From positions 12,729,501 through 12,793,500 of the forward strand of contig JAMJFZ010003581.1 of assembly GCA_026225945.1 (NCBI GenBank): a DNA stretch of 64,000 bases, in the 5' to 3' direction. The DNA is from Cricetomys ansorgei (Eukaryota > Chordata > Mammalia > Rodentia > Nesomyidae). Under the pieces are notes generated by a model. It was given only the letters and a program-made list of their open reading frames with translations, did no database searches and was not told the origin of the DNA. A program made the translations under genes and the position numbers. Shown here one piece after another: positions 48,085 through 59,995 of this stretch. The first letter of the stretch is position 1; each line of letters begins with the position of its first letter.

Positions 48085-48150
48085 TAAATAAAAGTTTTAG
48101 GAGGACAGAAACCTTAAATGAGTCCAAAGGCTGGCTCCACGTTTAAAAGA

Positions 48151-48152
<2 letters not shown>

Positions 48153-48189
<37 letters not shown>

Positions 48190-49112
48190 TGTGTATGTGT
48201 GTGTGTGTGTGTATGTGTATGTGTGTATGTGTGTGTGTATGTGTGTATGTGTGTGTGTGTGTATGTGTATATGTGTGTGTGTATGTGTGTGTATGTGTGT
48301 ATGTGCGTGTGTGTATGTGTGTGTATGTGTATATGTGTGTGTGTATGTGTGTGTATGTGTATATGTGTGTGTGTATGTGTGTGTGTGTGTATGTGTGTGT
48401 GTATGTGTGTGTGTATGTGTGTGTGTGTGTGTATGTGTGTGTGTGTATGTGTGTGTATGTGTATATGTGTGTGTGTGTATGTGTGTGTATGTGTATATGT
48501 GTGTGTGTATGTGTGTGTGTGTGTGTGTATGTGTGTGTGTGTATGTGTGTGTATGTGTATATGTGTGTGTGTGTATGTGTGTGTATGTGTATATGTGTGT
48601 GTGTATGTGTGTGTATGTGCGTGTGTGTATGTGTGTGTATGTGTATATGTGTGTGTGTGTATGTGTGTGTATGTGTATATGTGTGTGTGTATGTGTGTGT
48701 GTGTATGTGTGTGTGTATGTGTGTGTGTATATGTGTGTGTGTATGTGTGTGTGTGTGTGTATGTGTGTGTGTGTATGTGTGTGTATGTGTATATGTGTGT
48801 GTGTGTATGTGTGTGTATGTGTATATGTGTGTGTGTATGTGTGTGTGTGTGTGTGTATGTGTGTGTGTGTATGTGTGTGTATGTGTATATGTGTGTGTGT
48901 GTATGTGTGTGTATGTGTATATGTGTGTGTGTATGTGTGTGTATGTGCGTGTGTGTATGTGTGTGTATGTGTATATGTGTGTGTGTGTATGTGTGTGTAT
49001 GTGTATATGTGTGTGTGTATGTGTGTGTGTGTGTATGTGTGTGTGTATGTGTGTGTGTATATGTGTGTGTGTATGTGTGTTTGTGTGTGTGTATGTGTGT
49101 ATGTGTGTGTGT

Positions 49113-49153
<41 letters not shown>

Positions 49154-49240
49154 TGTGTGTATGTGTGTGTGTATGTATGTGTATGTGTGTGTGTGTGTGT
49201 GTATGTGTGTGTGTGTGTGTATGTGTGTGTGTGTGTGTGT
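48153..49240. repeat. 1.09-kb (GT)n/(GTAT) array with ~320-330-bp higher-order unit
   Basis: Nearly every base belongs to GT dinucleotides broken by TATG and TATATG interruptions. Rare GTGCGTG variants at about 48305, 48620 and 48948 mark a longer repeat. The ~110 bases after the second and third markers match except for about one GT unit. The open frames of about 400 codons across it are artefacts. Confidence 0.95.
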
Positions 49241-49373
49241 TTGAGACTGGGGCTCACTGTGCAGCCCTGCCTGGCCTGCAACAATTGTAGAGCAGGCTGC
49301 TTTGAATTTACAGAGATCCACCTGCCTGTGACTTCTAAGTGCTGGGATTACCAGTGTGTGCCACCACATCCAC
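49241..49373 (-). mobile_element. B1 SINE, minus, abutting the GT array
   Basis: TTGAGACTGGGGCTCACTGT GCAGCCCTG then AAGTGCTGGGATTACCAGTG TGTGCCACCAC. Its tail end touches the GT array. Confidence 0.85.
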
Positions 49374-49389
49374 CCTCAAATATATTTTT

Positions 49390-49785
49390 GTATTGTTAAT
49401 TTCTTCCAAAGAATGGAACCAGTGAACATGTGATGGCAGTCTCTCTCTTTCTTTATAGTTTGGAGTAATGGTGAAGGAAACTTGAACAGAATTACGGTAG
49501 AGAAAATAAATAAAAATAGCAAAACTCATTTTGGAGAAGGAATGGTAATAAGGAGGACTAGTGGTCATAAGGAGGACTATCCTTATCAAATATTAAGAGA
49601 TATTATAAAGTTATAAAAATTAAAACTATGTGACACTGGCAGCAAAATAGATTAATGAGGCAAAAATGTGGTTCAATTAAATTTTACAAAAGAAGGAAGT
49701 GTTTGATAATGATAAGAGCACAAATCAACGATGAGATAAACATTTTACAGAATATGGACAGATGAATTTGCAAAAAATAAAAATC

Positions 49786-49820
<35 letters not shown>

Positions 49821-50640
49821 CATAATATCATAAATTACCAAAATTCAAAGAACAGGAAGTCCAAGGGAGATATTTTCATAGCTTAGAATGTTGCAACATG
49901 TACAAAGTGAACAATAAAATATATTTGATTACATTTCAAAACAAAACAAGCAGAAGTAGCCTATGCACAATCATTTGAACAAGCAGAAAAGTCAATAATA
50001 CATATCACACACGAGCTCCTACACACTCATAACAGCGACCAGCCAATGTGTATGACGTAGGATGGAATCACAGTTTACAGACGATGAAAAGTGGCATCTT
50101 TTCAAACATAGAAAACATCTTTCCTTAGTCATCGAATGAATAGTCACTGAAAGAAAATAAGTGTATTTTAGCTCAATAAATTATTTTTAAATTAATGTAA
50201 AGGACTTACAACTTCCATCCATTATATTCAGACCAAAATTGATGAAATCCAGCAAAGATTTATTTAAAGACATCAAGAGCTATAGGATAGAGTTTAAGAG
50301 GCCAAGAACCCAGAATGCAGGGAGTCCGGGAGACCTTTTTTTTCCTTACCTGCTAGGAGCCAAAAGAGAGCATCCTTTGATGGAAACAGGATCTTCCAAA
50401 GGGTCAAAATACCTTAACAGTTTCCCATCACGCCTGGCATTTACTTTTTGGAAATAACTGGCAACATAAATCAACTAAGCAATAGCAACAACAAAAGGTT
50501 TCTATCTTTTGATTCAGTTAACTTATCTCTGAGAAATTTAAACAATTTCCTTATGAAATGTTGTCTCATCCATGAAAACAGCCAGACATACTGATTTCCA
50601 ATGGTAAGGGCTCTCTGCAGACTGTCTCTGGCATCTCTTG
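49390..50640. other. AT-rich sequence, no gene recognised
   Basis: Only the compound GT/AT microsatellite is clear. Parts may be old L1 sequence, but I cannot support an assignment. Confidence 0.4.
49787..49821. repeat. (GT)n(AT)n compound microsatellite
   Basis: Six to seven GT followed by about eleven AT dinucleotides. Confidence 0.95.
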
Positions 50641-50654
50641 GCTCCATTGGTGCA

Positions 50655-50790
50655 TTTAATGACCACAACAACCCCCAACAGACTTGCTGTGACTAACTCC
50701 ATCTTACAGAGAGCACTGAAGCTGACAAGTCAAGGAATTTGGTCAGGACTACATAGGATGTATGTCAAGGATCGAGCCCTTGTCTGGCTC
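50655..50790. mobile_element. MIR/L2-type old repeat
   Basis: TTTAATGACCACAACAACCC and CATCTTACAGAGAGCACTGA AGC resemble a MIR-type core. Confidence 0.45.
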
Positions 50791-50920
50791 CGGAGGCACA
50801 TGAGTCTGCCCTGGGCTTTTGGAAATAACCTAACACCTCCAGAGTTGCTACATAAGCTGTGTAAGCCCAACCTGTGTGATTTTTTTTTCTGGTAAGTATT
50901 GAAAATGGACAGGAGATGGA

Positions 50921-50990
50921 GACTAGGGCTGGAGATGAGGTTTAGTTAACATGCCCAGAGCACTGAGTTTGATCTCTGGTACTACGTGTC
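50921..50990 (+). mobile_element. ID-type SINE
   Basis: AGGGCTGGAGATGAGGTTTA GTTAACATGCCCAGAGCACT resembles the ID head. Confidence 0.6.
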
Positions 50991-51305
50991 TTGGCTAGTT
51001 TTATGTTAACTTGACAAAAGCTAGAGTCATCTGGAGGGAGAGAACCTTAATTGAGAAAATGGCTTACCAGCTATAAGGCATTTTCTTAATTGGTGGTCAC
51101 TGGGAGAGGGCCCAGCAAATTGTGAGTGGAGCCATCCTGGGCTGGTGGTTCTGGGTTCTATAAGAGAACAGGCTGAGGAAGCCATGGTAAGCAAGCCAGT
51201 AAGCAGCAGCCCTCCCTGGCCTCTGCATCAACTCCTGCCTCCAAGATCCTGCCCTGTTTGAGTTCCTGTCCTGTCTTCGATATGATGAACAGAGAAATGG
51301 AAGTG
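50991..51305 (+). mobile_element. Abundant rodent interspersed repeat (class unsure)
   Basis: GTCTTGGCTAGTTTTATGTT AACTTGACAAAAGC to TGGAAGTGTAAG, a frequently seen rodent repeat with GGGTTCTATAAGAGAACAGG CTGAGGAAGCCATGG inside. I do not assign a family. Confidence 0.6.
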
Positions 51306-51318
51306 TAAGAGCAGAATA

Positions 51319-51475
51319 CCCCCGGCGGTGGTGGTGCACGCCTTTAATCCCAGCACTTGGGAGGCAGAGACAGGCAGATCTCTGTAAGTTCAAGGCCAGC
51401 CTGCTCTACAGAGTGAGTTCTAGGACAACCAGAGTTGCAACAGAGAAACCCTGTCTCAAACAAACAAACAAAAAT
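51319..51475 (+). mobile_element. B1 SINE, plus, full length
   Basis: CGGCGGTGGTGGTGCACGCC TTTAATCCCAGCACTTGG to GAAACCCTGTCTCAAACAAA; the closest to the B1 consensus in the window. Confidence 0.97.
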
Positions 51476-51479
51476 CTAG

Positions 51480-52870
51480 TAATGATTATTATTTCTTACA
51501 CTGGAAATGCATATTATTATGCATATTACAAAAGTATGTTAGGCAAGAACACGGGCTTATACCTTCCTGGTCCAGTATATGACCTTTTCTAAGAGTCCAA
51601 CGTTAACGTGAAAAAATGAAGATTGTTTCAGTAACTACCTAGTGAGACCATTGTGACATGAATTTACCTTCAAATGCATAGAACTCAGTCAGGTTAATTT
51701 GTTGTTCTTTTAGAAGCAAACCCCATTTCCTCTAGTGTACCTTGGTGACTAGGCAGAAACAACAGTTCTCGCAACTGGTCCCAGGTAGGCACACCCATTA
51801 GAAATAACTTATGTGTCTTTATATGGTTCTCAATTCGTACTTACTATAAATTTTCCAACACAGGTTTCTAGGAACCAACCAACCTGCTATTGTTTGAGGG
51901 GTTGTTTGTGAACTTGTTCTAAGAAACTGACAAAAATCAAATGTCTGGGGTTTCTGGTTTTTGTTTTGCAAGCATTCTGGGCTCTTTGCTTGCATCCCAT
52001 CTCTGAGCACTCGGCCATGAGTGACTGAAGCAACCCTGGAAGCCAGGATTGTATGGACAGGTGATACCACCAGTACCACATGGGAGCAGTCTCCCCCAGC
52101 TGCTGGCAGCCTGTAGATGTGTGACTTTCCCCAGCACCTCGATCTGATGATGCCTGAATGATTATCAGGAAAAGCTGTTTAAAAAGTAAGACCTTGGCTT
52201 TGAATTGAAGTCTGTCTGAATTGAATATCCCAGAGCCCCTGAAAAACAGTACACTTTGACACTTATTTTCCAGTGTAGAAGATTTTTCAAACTTTGGAAG
52301 CTTTTGGTAAAATGTCCTCATTAGTTGAAACAATTTCACTAAAACTAAAAATACAGGCATCTTTAAATCTATTGATGTCAAAATTCATGGTTAGCTGACT
52401 TGTCGGCTAATGAAATGGTAAGAATTTGTAATAACCCTGACCAATTAAAACAAACTGATGTTAACCAGAGTCTGTTGCAAAACCGCGAAGGAAAGGTTAC
52501 GCTCTGATTTCATCTACCTGTGAGAGCCGTCACCTCTGATGCATCTGTCGGGCTTCTGGGGTGTTGCTGAGCTCTGCTATCTCCAGAGTTTCCATGTAGA
52601 ATTGCGGTGAGCTCTAGGCAAGATCATTGAATTTCACTGATGAGCTATGGCTGCATCACTGGCAAAGCCCTTTGGTTAATCTGTCTAATTGATTTCTCTA
52701 CTATGGTCTGTTATTTAGCCTGTTCTTTAATGTCAGAATGTTGTGTTTTCCTAAAGCTTTCTATTTCATGCAGGCTTGTTCCTGGAAGTTTATCATTAGG
52801 TCTCCAATTAGTTCCATGATTGGCTTTGCTGCATATAAGACACGATGTCACCTGTCATTGATTGACTTTG
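51480..52870. other. Non-coding, no element recognised
   Basis: Mixed AT-rich sequence. Overlapping short open frames show no recognisable similarity. Confidence 0.4.
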
Positions 52871-52871
52871 G

Positions 52872-52970
52872 TTCATTTGAGACAGGTCTTCCTGTGTAGA
52901 CCAGGTTGTCCTGGAACTCATGGCCTGCCTCTGATTCCTGAGTGCTGGAATTTCAAACTTATACTCCTCA
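52872..52970 (-). mobile_element. B1 SINE fragment, minus
   Basis: GAGACAGGTCTTCCTGTGTA GACCAGGTTGTCCTGG then TGAGTGCTGGAATTTC. Confidence 0.85.
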
Positions 52971-53331
52971 ATACCTGGTCTTTATTGACCGGCTTATAAA
53001 TAAAACCATTGACTCTAAGAAGAGGTGAAACTCTCATCTTCCATTCATATGCTTCTGGACAGCTTAGCAAATTTGTACTCTTAAGAGGAACTGGGTCTTG
53101 TGACAGACTAAAGGGGTGAGGTGTTGATCCTGTTATCAAGGACATTGGGCATCCCTGGTAACTGGTTATAAAAAAGTAGGAAGAGGTGGTGTTAGGTAGG
53201 TAAAGGGAGTTACCAGGGAATGATTCCTAGAGATGTGTTGGGGTGGGCTTCAAAATCAGACTACTAGCCTTGGGGAAACAAAGGAAACGGAACATGGGGA
53301 ACCCAGACTGAAGTTGAACGTTTGGAGGAAC

Positions 53332-53845
53332 TGTAAATATCCACTCCAGTCGAGAATAAGATCACTACAACTGAGCCAAATTTGAAGCAAGCAAGTTTTA
53401 ATTAAATTAGGTAAATACTGGCCAGGAAGATGGACTCTGACCAGAACCATTCTGAGGTTCCCATGGAATGAATTTGCCACCTCCAGAGCTCCCACAGTAT
53501 GGCATCCAGTGATATGGCATGGGTGCTTAAAAAGGCAGAACCATAAGGCTATGTATTTCCCACCAGGTCCAATCAGCGGCAAGCATCTATCCTGATGTAC
53601 TTCCTGTCTGAATTCTCCCTGGCCTACAAGCAACCAAGTACTTCTGGTGCAGTAGGGGTCAACTAAATGAGATAGATCTAAATACTCCCTACCCAACATT
53701 CCAAGAGGTTCTATCCTCGAGCAAGGGAGATTCAGGACTATCTCACCTGAACAGCCCCACCTAGCATTCTAGGAAGTGATGTCTTCGTTCCATAGATCTC
53801 TCTGGCAGAAAAATTGAAATTTAAAGCTTAACCTTTGCTCTTACA
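53332..53845. mobile_element. Solo LTR, copy 1 (ERV1-like by 4-bp TSD)
   Basis: A 514-bp element begins TGTAAATATC, ends GCTCTTACA and is flanked by perfect GAAC target duplications (53328-53331 and 53846-53849). The TG...CA ends and 4-bp duplication fit an ERV1-class LTR. It contains a CCAATCAGC box and a TTAAAAAGG motif. There is no internal retroviral sequence beside it. Orientation is not decided. Confidence 0.8.
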
Positions 53846-53876
53846 GAACGAGTCATTTTGGTTTTTAAAAACTTTG

Positions 53877-53990
53877 AGCTGTGTGTGAAGGCTCATGCTT
53901 TTAATCTCAGGACTTGGGAGGCTGAGACAGGGGGTTCTCTATGCGTTCCAGGCCAGCCAGGGCTACAGAGTGAGAGTCTGTCTCAAAAAA
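53877..53990 (+). mobile_element. B1 SINE, plus
   Basis: GCTGTGTGTGAAGGCTCATG CTTTTAATCTCAG to GAGAGTCTGTCTCAAAAA; an AT tract follows. Confidence 0.85.
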
Positions 53991-54019
53991 AAATATAAAT
54001 ATATATATATCCTCCACCC

Positions 54020-55170
54020 TGACACATACACATTTTTTTTTTAAGGTAAACATTTTTAAAAACTGTTTGATGAAATACTAAGCTGTTGAATGCACGAACC
54101 AACTTGGTGCGTGAATACATGTGAAACAGCTGGGAGTGAGGAATGCAGATGTGGTTTCTTGGAAGGGGACGGGCAGTTCCCTGAGCCTGCAGCGTTATCT
54201 CTAGGGCCTTAAAAGAAATGTAGCCCTTATTTACTGAATCTGCCCTCTCAGGGCGAGGCAGATGTTAATCTCTCCGGGGTAGGTGGTGCTGTAAATTCCA
54301 GGCTAATGAAAGTTTTCGAATGTGAGTGGTCCTGATCAAGGTCATAGTTCTAGACTCTCCAGCAGTAAGTTATATCTAAAGGACACTATACTATGAATCT
54401 GACTTAGAAAGGACGATTGAAGTTCTAGGCTGCATGCTACAGGCCAGCTTTGAGTAGATAAGGACACCTCAATTCGAATAAACAGAAGACTCATGGGGAT
54501 ACTAGGAAAACACGCTATATTTCTAACCCCAGAGCTGGCAATTTTTCTTTCCTAATTCCAAATAATATCCATATAATCACCTAGGCCAAGGTGGAATAGG
54601 TGTGTCCTGGCCCTGGGAAGCTGCTTGGTGTGCAGAGTCTTGCTTGGAAAGAATGGAGTTTCAATGGAAATAAGAGACCGTGGCCTTCCTGAGCAAGGCA
54701 GTGGGCAGGCCTCTGACAGTCCAGAACCACCAAGCCAAGTAGGCATCTGTTCCCAAGACAGGCCCAGTGTGTGGGCTGCAGAATGCATTTGGGGGTTGGG
54801 CAGGGTTCATATTTCCTGGAGGAGAAATGAGCTTCCTGGGAAACTTTTACACTACTGGGAAAATGAGTCAGGGCAGAAAGACTCAGGGATGAGTGTGTGG
54901 GACACAGAGAGAGCAGCTATGAGCCGCTGTTTGGCTGATCGTTAAAATGACACATTCAGACTAGTAAGAGTTTAGGCATGCCAGTTGCCTCCACAGGGCA
55001 TATCCTGTGCACTGGGTTTGTAAGTCTGCTCCAGCACCCCAGCATACCACGCTGAACAAGGTTTGAAGGACAGTCTCTCTCCAACAAGGATGGCTGGCCG
55101 TTGCACGCTTCCCCACCTATGTTCAACCCCTGGGGAGAAAGCGTTGCCAAAGTATAAAAAAATCACTGCA
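54020..55170. other. Non-coding, no element recognised
   Basis: No coding similarity; short open frames only. Confidence 0.4.
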
Positions 55171-55171
55171 G

Positions 55172-55335
55172 TTAGCTGGGCTGTGGTGCTACAGGCTTTT
55201 AATCCCAGCACTCTGGAGGCAGAGGCAGGTGGATCTCTGTGAGTTGGAGGCCAGCCTGATCGATAGAGTGAGTTCCAGGACAGTGAGGGTTACAACCAAG
55301 AAACAACAACAACAACCAAAAACAAACAAACAAAA
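55172..55335 (+). mobile_element. B1 SINE, plus
   Basis: TAGCTGGGCTGTGGTGCTAC AGGCTTTTAATCCCAGCACT to a (CAA)n/(CAAA)n tail. Confidence 0.95.
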
Positions 55336-55417
55336 TCACCGCAGTTAACCTTGATTGTCAGGAACAACCAGCAGCATCGGCCCTGCCAGGGAGTCTGTTT
55401 AAAATGCAGGTCTTCAA

Positions 55418-55528
55418 TTAGCTGGGGTAGTGGGCCTGTAATCCCAACCCTGAGGAGGCTGAGGCAGGAAGGTTATTAGTTCTAGGTCAGCCTGCCACAT
55501 TCCAGACCCTAAGCAAACAAAACAAAAG
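55418..55528 (+). mobile_element. B1-type SINE, plus (diverged)
   Basis: TTAGCTGGGGTAGTGGGCCT GTAATCCCAACCCTGAGGAG GCTGAGGCAGG, with an A-rich tail. Confidence 0.7.
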
Positions 55529-56231
55529 ATAAAGGAAAGGAAAGGGATGAGAAAGGAAGGAAGGTCCTCAGAACTGCGCGCTGCGAAGGGCCCTGGGTGA
55601 CTTCTCTGGACATCTGAGGTCATCGGTGACTGCCTTCAGAGGCCTGTATCTGGCAAGCAGCATCCCCAGTAAGATACTGTGGTATGGGAGGACTGCAGAA
55701 GCAGCTTCCCCTCTGCTGCAAAATGGCTATTGTGCAGGTGGATCAGTTCTGACCAGATCAGCCTTCCTGGGAAGGTAGCCCAGGCAGAGGGAGGAGGAGA
55801 TGATACCAGTTAGCTAGGAGGGGCCTCCTGCCCCTCACAGGCTGGGTAGGACTTGTAGGGATAGCCTGGAACTGTGTGGCGAGACTGAGCTAGCAAGATG
55901 CTCGTTCTATAACTACCCTCACCCTGTTTTCTAACAATTCTAAACTGATGTGGGCTCAAAAAATGAGTTGAACTTAGGAAACTGGAGCCACACACAGTAC
56001 AGGTAAATTTGTAGAGAATTAAAACAAAATCAAGAAACTATTGACTAACAGTGTCCCATCTTGGCCCTACTCCAGCATGTAAAGAAGGTTCTGTTTCTTT
56101 TCTCTTTACCCGATCTGATCTCCATAGACCCTGTAGTCTATCGGGGACAATAAACATTTAATTATTAGTTTCATTCTCCTCTAGCTGAAACATAACTGGT
56201 TCACATGAAGCCTTCAAGACAGTTGTTGTTA

Positions 56232-56400
56232 AAGTCAGACAGGCTTCCGAGTCACTCGGAGGGCTTGTTAAAACACAGATTGTTGAGCCTCCTCCCAAAG
56301 TTTCTGATTCCGTATATCTTGGGTGGAGCCCTAGAATTTACATTTCTAGTAAGTTCCCAGATAGTGTTGATATGTCCGCCCCACAGATCAAATTTCCAGA
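56232..56400 (+). mobile_element. MER5-type (hAT-Charlie) non-autonomous DNA transposon
   Basis: GGCTTGTTAAAACACAGATT, then CCAAAGTTTCTGATTCCGTA and TAGAATTTACATTTCTAGTA AGTTCCCAG follow the MER5A layout. The element predates rodents. Confidence 0.75.
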
Positions 56401-57146
56401 ACCTCTAATGCAAACCATTCAGAGTTTAATTCCCAGCTAAGGGCACTGGCTTAGTAAGTCTTTGGAATGATGGATGGTTCTTAAACTTATTCATCTTTCC
56501 AGTTGGTTGTGAACCACAAACATCACCCTCTTTCATGTGAGAGGTGCTCAACTGCCACATGGAACTTAGCATGCCAGTTCAACACACCTGAACTGGGCTG
56601 TGTCCTCATCCACGTAGCACGTCCCCTGATCAAGTAAGTCACGGACATCATGGGAGCGTCAGTCTCTAGTAGAAGTTTCTACACGTGAATTCTCCCTTGT
56701 ATGTAGCTTACTTTTGACAGTGAGTGGACAGTGCTGGCCTTTGAAAGCTCCTGGGGTGAATGTATTATTGATGACACAGGAAAGTGCATGGATGCCCTCG
56801 GACTCTCAGCCTTGTTTTTTCTTCTTATCCCTAGGACAGCGTCTGGGTACCTGGCAGAGACCTTGTACCCTTACGACATCCATAGATTCCTCTGGATAGG
56901 CGATGATTTCTACTAGAGAGGCTAACTTCTTTTCTTTTTAGAATTGGGTCCACGGGCCAGACGGTCTGAGTCGCACTGATCCATCTGCGCCCTCAGTAGG
57001 GAATGAGATGCCTTTGAGCTCCTTCTTCCCATAAGAAAGGTCGTGTTGGGACAGGAATGTATCATGGATTCCCAGACACACAGCAAGTAGGGCTGAGTCC
57101 TGGAAGCAGAAGAGCAGAGCTCTTTTATTAAAAACTAAATAACACA
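56401..57146. other. Non-coding, no element recognised
   Basis: No coding or repeat similarity that I can support. Confidence 0.4.
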
Positions 57147-57462
57147 GAGCCAAGGCAGTAGCTCAGTTGGTGAAGTGCTTTGCCACAGGAGCATGAGGAG
57201 CTGAGCTGGGTTTCCATCACTCATTCTAAAGCGAAGTATGACGGCACACGCTTGTGATCTGATCCCAGCTCTGGGTAGGCGGAGACAAGCAGATCCCTGG
57301 GTCTCATTGGACTGTCCACCTCGCCTAATCACTAAGGTATAAGAGACCCTCGCTCAAAAACCAAGGTAGATGGCTCCTGAAGAGCAACACCTGATGTTGA
57401 CTTCTGGCCTCCACACGCATGCACGCACGCGCACATATGCGTGCACCCTACACACATACAAC
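57147..57462 (+). mobile_element. B4/RSINE-type composite SINE, plus
   Basis: Head CAAGGCAGTAGCTCAGTTGG TGAAGTGC, B1-like middle (GATCCCAGCTCTGGGTAGGC GGAGACAAGCAG) and a CTTCTGGCCTCCACACGCAT GCACG tail. Confidence 0.75.
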
Positions 57463-58714
57463 TAAATAATGTAAACTTACGTTAAGTAAGTTATATGTCA
57501 AACAAAATAGTAAGTACTGAACAAACCCTCCTCGCCCTAGTCATTGCTTGACATTCCGATCCTGAATGTCTGCTGTTCCGATCTCCGCTCAGTGACATAG
57601 CTTCCAAAGCGTGAACCGGAAGCTCTTACAAGTCAGAGCTTCACCCTCTTTCACCCTTCCTCCAAGCCGCAGCCAGTTATTCGGCATCTACAGGCACCAC
57701 CTGGGGCCTGCATCTCAGAAAATGAACTGCTCCCACACTGCCCTCTGGCCATCCTGGTCCCTCGGTACCTGTGCAGATGCTACAGAGCTCACCTACTCAG
57801 AGGAGAGGACCGGCCCTGGGAGTATGGATTCGGAGAAGGTAGGGCTCGGTTTTAACATTGTCTCACTTGCCACTTGCCGTATTTATCCTCCCCAGCTTCT
57901 CTAACCAGAAGGAGCAAACTCCTGGCTTTCTGTTTTCTCACAGCCTAGCCTTACGCAGTAAGGATAAACACTCATGGCCTAACATGACCCGTGGTTTTAG
58001 TCACAGAGATCTATTAGCAACAGGCCCTAGCTGAGGGACATTATACAAAATAAATGCCCACCTAGGTTTCTTCAGAACTGTCAGGGTCATAGAAATATCA
58101 GAGAAGATCAGGAAATGACCACGGCTTGGAGATGAATTCCCGAGATTCACTGTAGTGTTATGCATCATACTACTAGGAACAGACACTAGCCTCGGGAAAT
58201 GGGCAAAAAGTCCAGGATTGTATTGATTATAATTTCTTGGTTTCAGTCATTGTACCTGACTGTCTAAGATATAAACATCAGGCAAAACACTCGGTGCTGG
58301 CTTTGTAACATTTCTATAAATACGATTTCAAAATAAAATGAATGAAAAAAACCTCTCTATAATAGAAAAGGCATATCTCTTCTGTGGGGAAATCTGCTCT
58401 GTGGTCAGCTACTTCGTGGCATGATAAGGGGGACAGAGAGGGATGGTAGGAACATTTTTTTTTTCTCTTAATAAAGTTTGGCCTTTGAGCCTTTTATCGT
58501 TTTACAGAGTAAAACATTCTGTTGGAATGTCATAGGTGGATAACTCTTTCCAGTTTTCTATTCAGTCTTGCTGCCACAACCTTCATCTCTTCATCCTGGG
58601 GTGGGTACTTCTGGGCAGCGAAAGTGGTCACACGGCAGAAAGCAGATCAGTGCAAGAAGCCCTCATCTCTCTGAAAATGGGCCAGTGTTGATGTAACTGC
58701 ATCTCTTTCTAATT
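57463..58714. other. Non-coding, no element recognised
   Basis: No coding or repeat similarity that I can support. Confidence 0.4.
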
Positions 58715-58905
58715 GAGAGAAGAGCAGAGAAAAGCATAGATACCCAAGCAGGACTTCTAAGCTCACGTTTGCACTTAAGCTCTTGGATCTGGTTCAGAAG
58801 CAGAGAAGACGCAGTAGGTTTGGGGTGAGGCCCAATATTCTGATTTTCTACCACAGGCTCCATAATGTTAGGCAGCCGCTAGTGTGGGCCTTCTCTGAGG
58901 CAGAG
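58715..58905. repeat. Inverted duplication, arm 1
   Basis: Reads AGAAGAGCAGAGAAAAGCAT A, GCACTTAAGCTCTTGGATCT GGTTCAGA, GGCCCAATATTCTGATTTTC TACC, then GGGCCTTCTCTGAGGCAGAG. The complement of 60645-60835 matches it closely, apart from a gap in the B1-like end. Part resembles a MER5-type element followed by a piece of B1. Confidence 0.85.
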
Positions 58906-59204
58906 TCTGAAGAAGGAAAGCACCCCCAGATCTGAAGCACAGGAGACAGTGTTCCCTTAGTGAGGGTAGACACAACACAAGATGTTAAATTAGAAACACA
59001 TTCATCAAAGGATGGCATTGTTACTCACAATGGGCCTGCCAGGCAGTTACTGTTTTCCAAGCTTAAGTCCCCTGCAGGGGTCCTTGGATCTAGTCACTTA
59101 ACCCAGCACTGGGGAGAAGAATCAGAGTTGCATGATGCTGATGTTCATGAAGCTGATTCCTCCTCCAAACATTTCTAAAGGTGATGGTTTCTGAAAAGTA
59201 GTAT

Positions 59205-59728
59205 TGGAAATCCCAAATCCAGTCGAAAATAAGACCACCACAGTTGGGTCAAATTTGAAGCAAGCAAGCTTTAATTAAATTAATTAAACTGTCCAAGAAG
59301 ATGGACTCTGACCAGGTCCATTTTAAAGTTGTCACAGATTGGTCCTGCCACCTCTGAAGTTCCCACAGAATGGCACCGAGTCATGTGGCACAGGTATTTA
59401 AAAAGGCAGACCTTGTAGTAAGGCTACACACTTCCCACCAGGGCCAATCAGCATCTATCCCGATGTACTTCCTGTCTGAGTTTTCTCTCCCATCTACAAG
59501 CAACCAAGCACATCCGGTGCATTTGGAGGACATTTGGTGCATTAGGGTCAATTAAATGGGATCTAGACACTCCCTACCCAAGAATCCAGAGGTTATGTCC
59601 TTGGGCAAGGGAGATTCAGGACTATCTCACCTGAACAGCCTCACCTTGCACTCCAGGAAGTTATGTCCTTGTTCCATAGATCTCTTAGGCAGAGTAATTA
59701 AAATTTAAAACAAACTTTTGCTCTTACA
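59205..59728. mobile_element. Solo LTR, copy 2 of the same family
   Basis: A 524-bp element from TGGAAATCCC to GCTCTTACA with perfect GTAT target duplications (59201-59204 and 59729-59732). It aligns end to end with copy 1 in the same direction and has a short local duplication near 59515-59545. The start has TGGAA where copy 1 has TGTAA. Confidence 0.8.
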
Positions 59729-59777
59729 GTATTATCACCTTTACACTGCACCCCTTTCACCTATGCAATAGTCTCTG

Positions 59778-59995
59778 ATGGGCTGGAGAGATGGCTTAGT
59801 GGTTTTAAGAGCACTTGCTGCCCTTGAAGAAGACCAAGGGTCTTATTCCCGGCACCAACATGGCAACCCACAACCATCTGTAACTCCAGTTCCAGGGCAT
59901 CCTATTCTGCTCTCCATGACCATGTATTACAGAGACACATTCACATGCAGGCAAATCATCCACACACATAAAATAAGGTAAAATACATTTTTGTA
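59778..59995 (+). mobile_element. B2 SINE, plus
   Basis: GGGCTGGAGAGATGGCTTAG TGG head, GCACCAACATGGCAACCCAC AACCATCTGTAACTCC, then an ATAAAATAAGG tail. Confidence 0.95.

Noticed and set aside
48097..49399. Open frames of 360-414 codons of Cys/Val or Thr/His repeats
   Set aside because: Pure translation of a TG/CA microsatellite.
53332..59728. A provirus with two LTRs 5.4 kb apart
   Set aside because: Each LTR has its own target duplication, and the interval holds SINEs, a MER5 and no gag/pol/env similarity.
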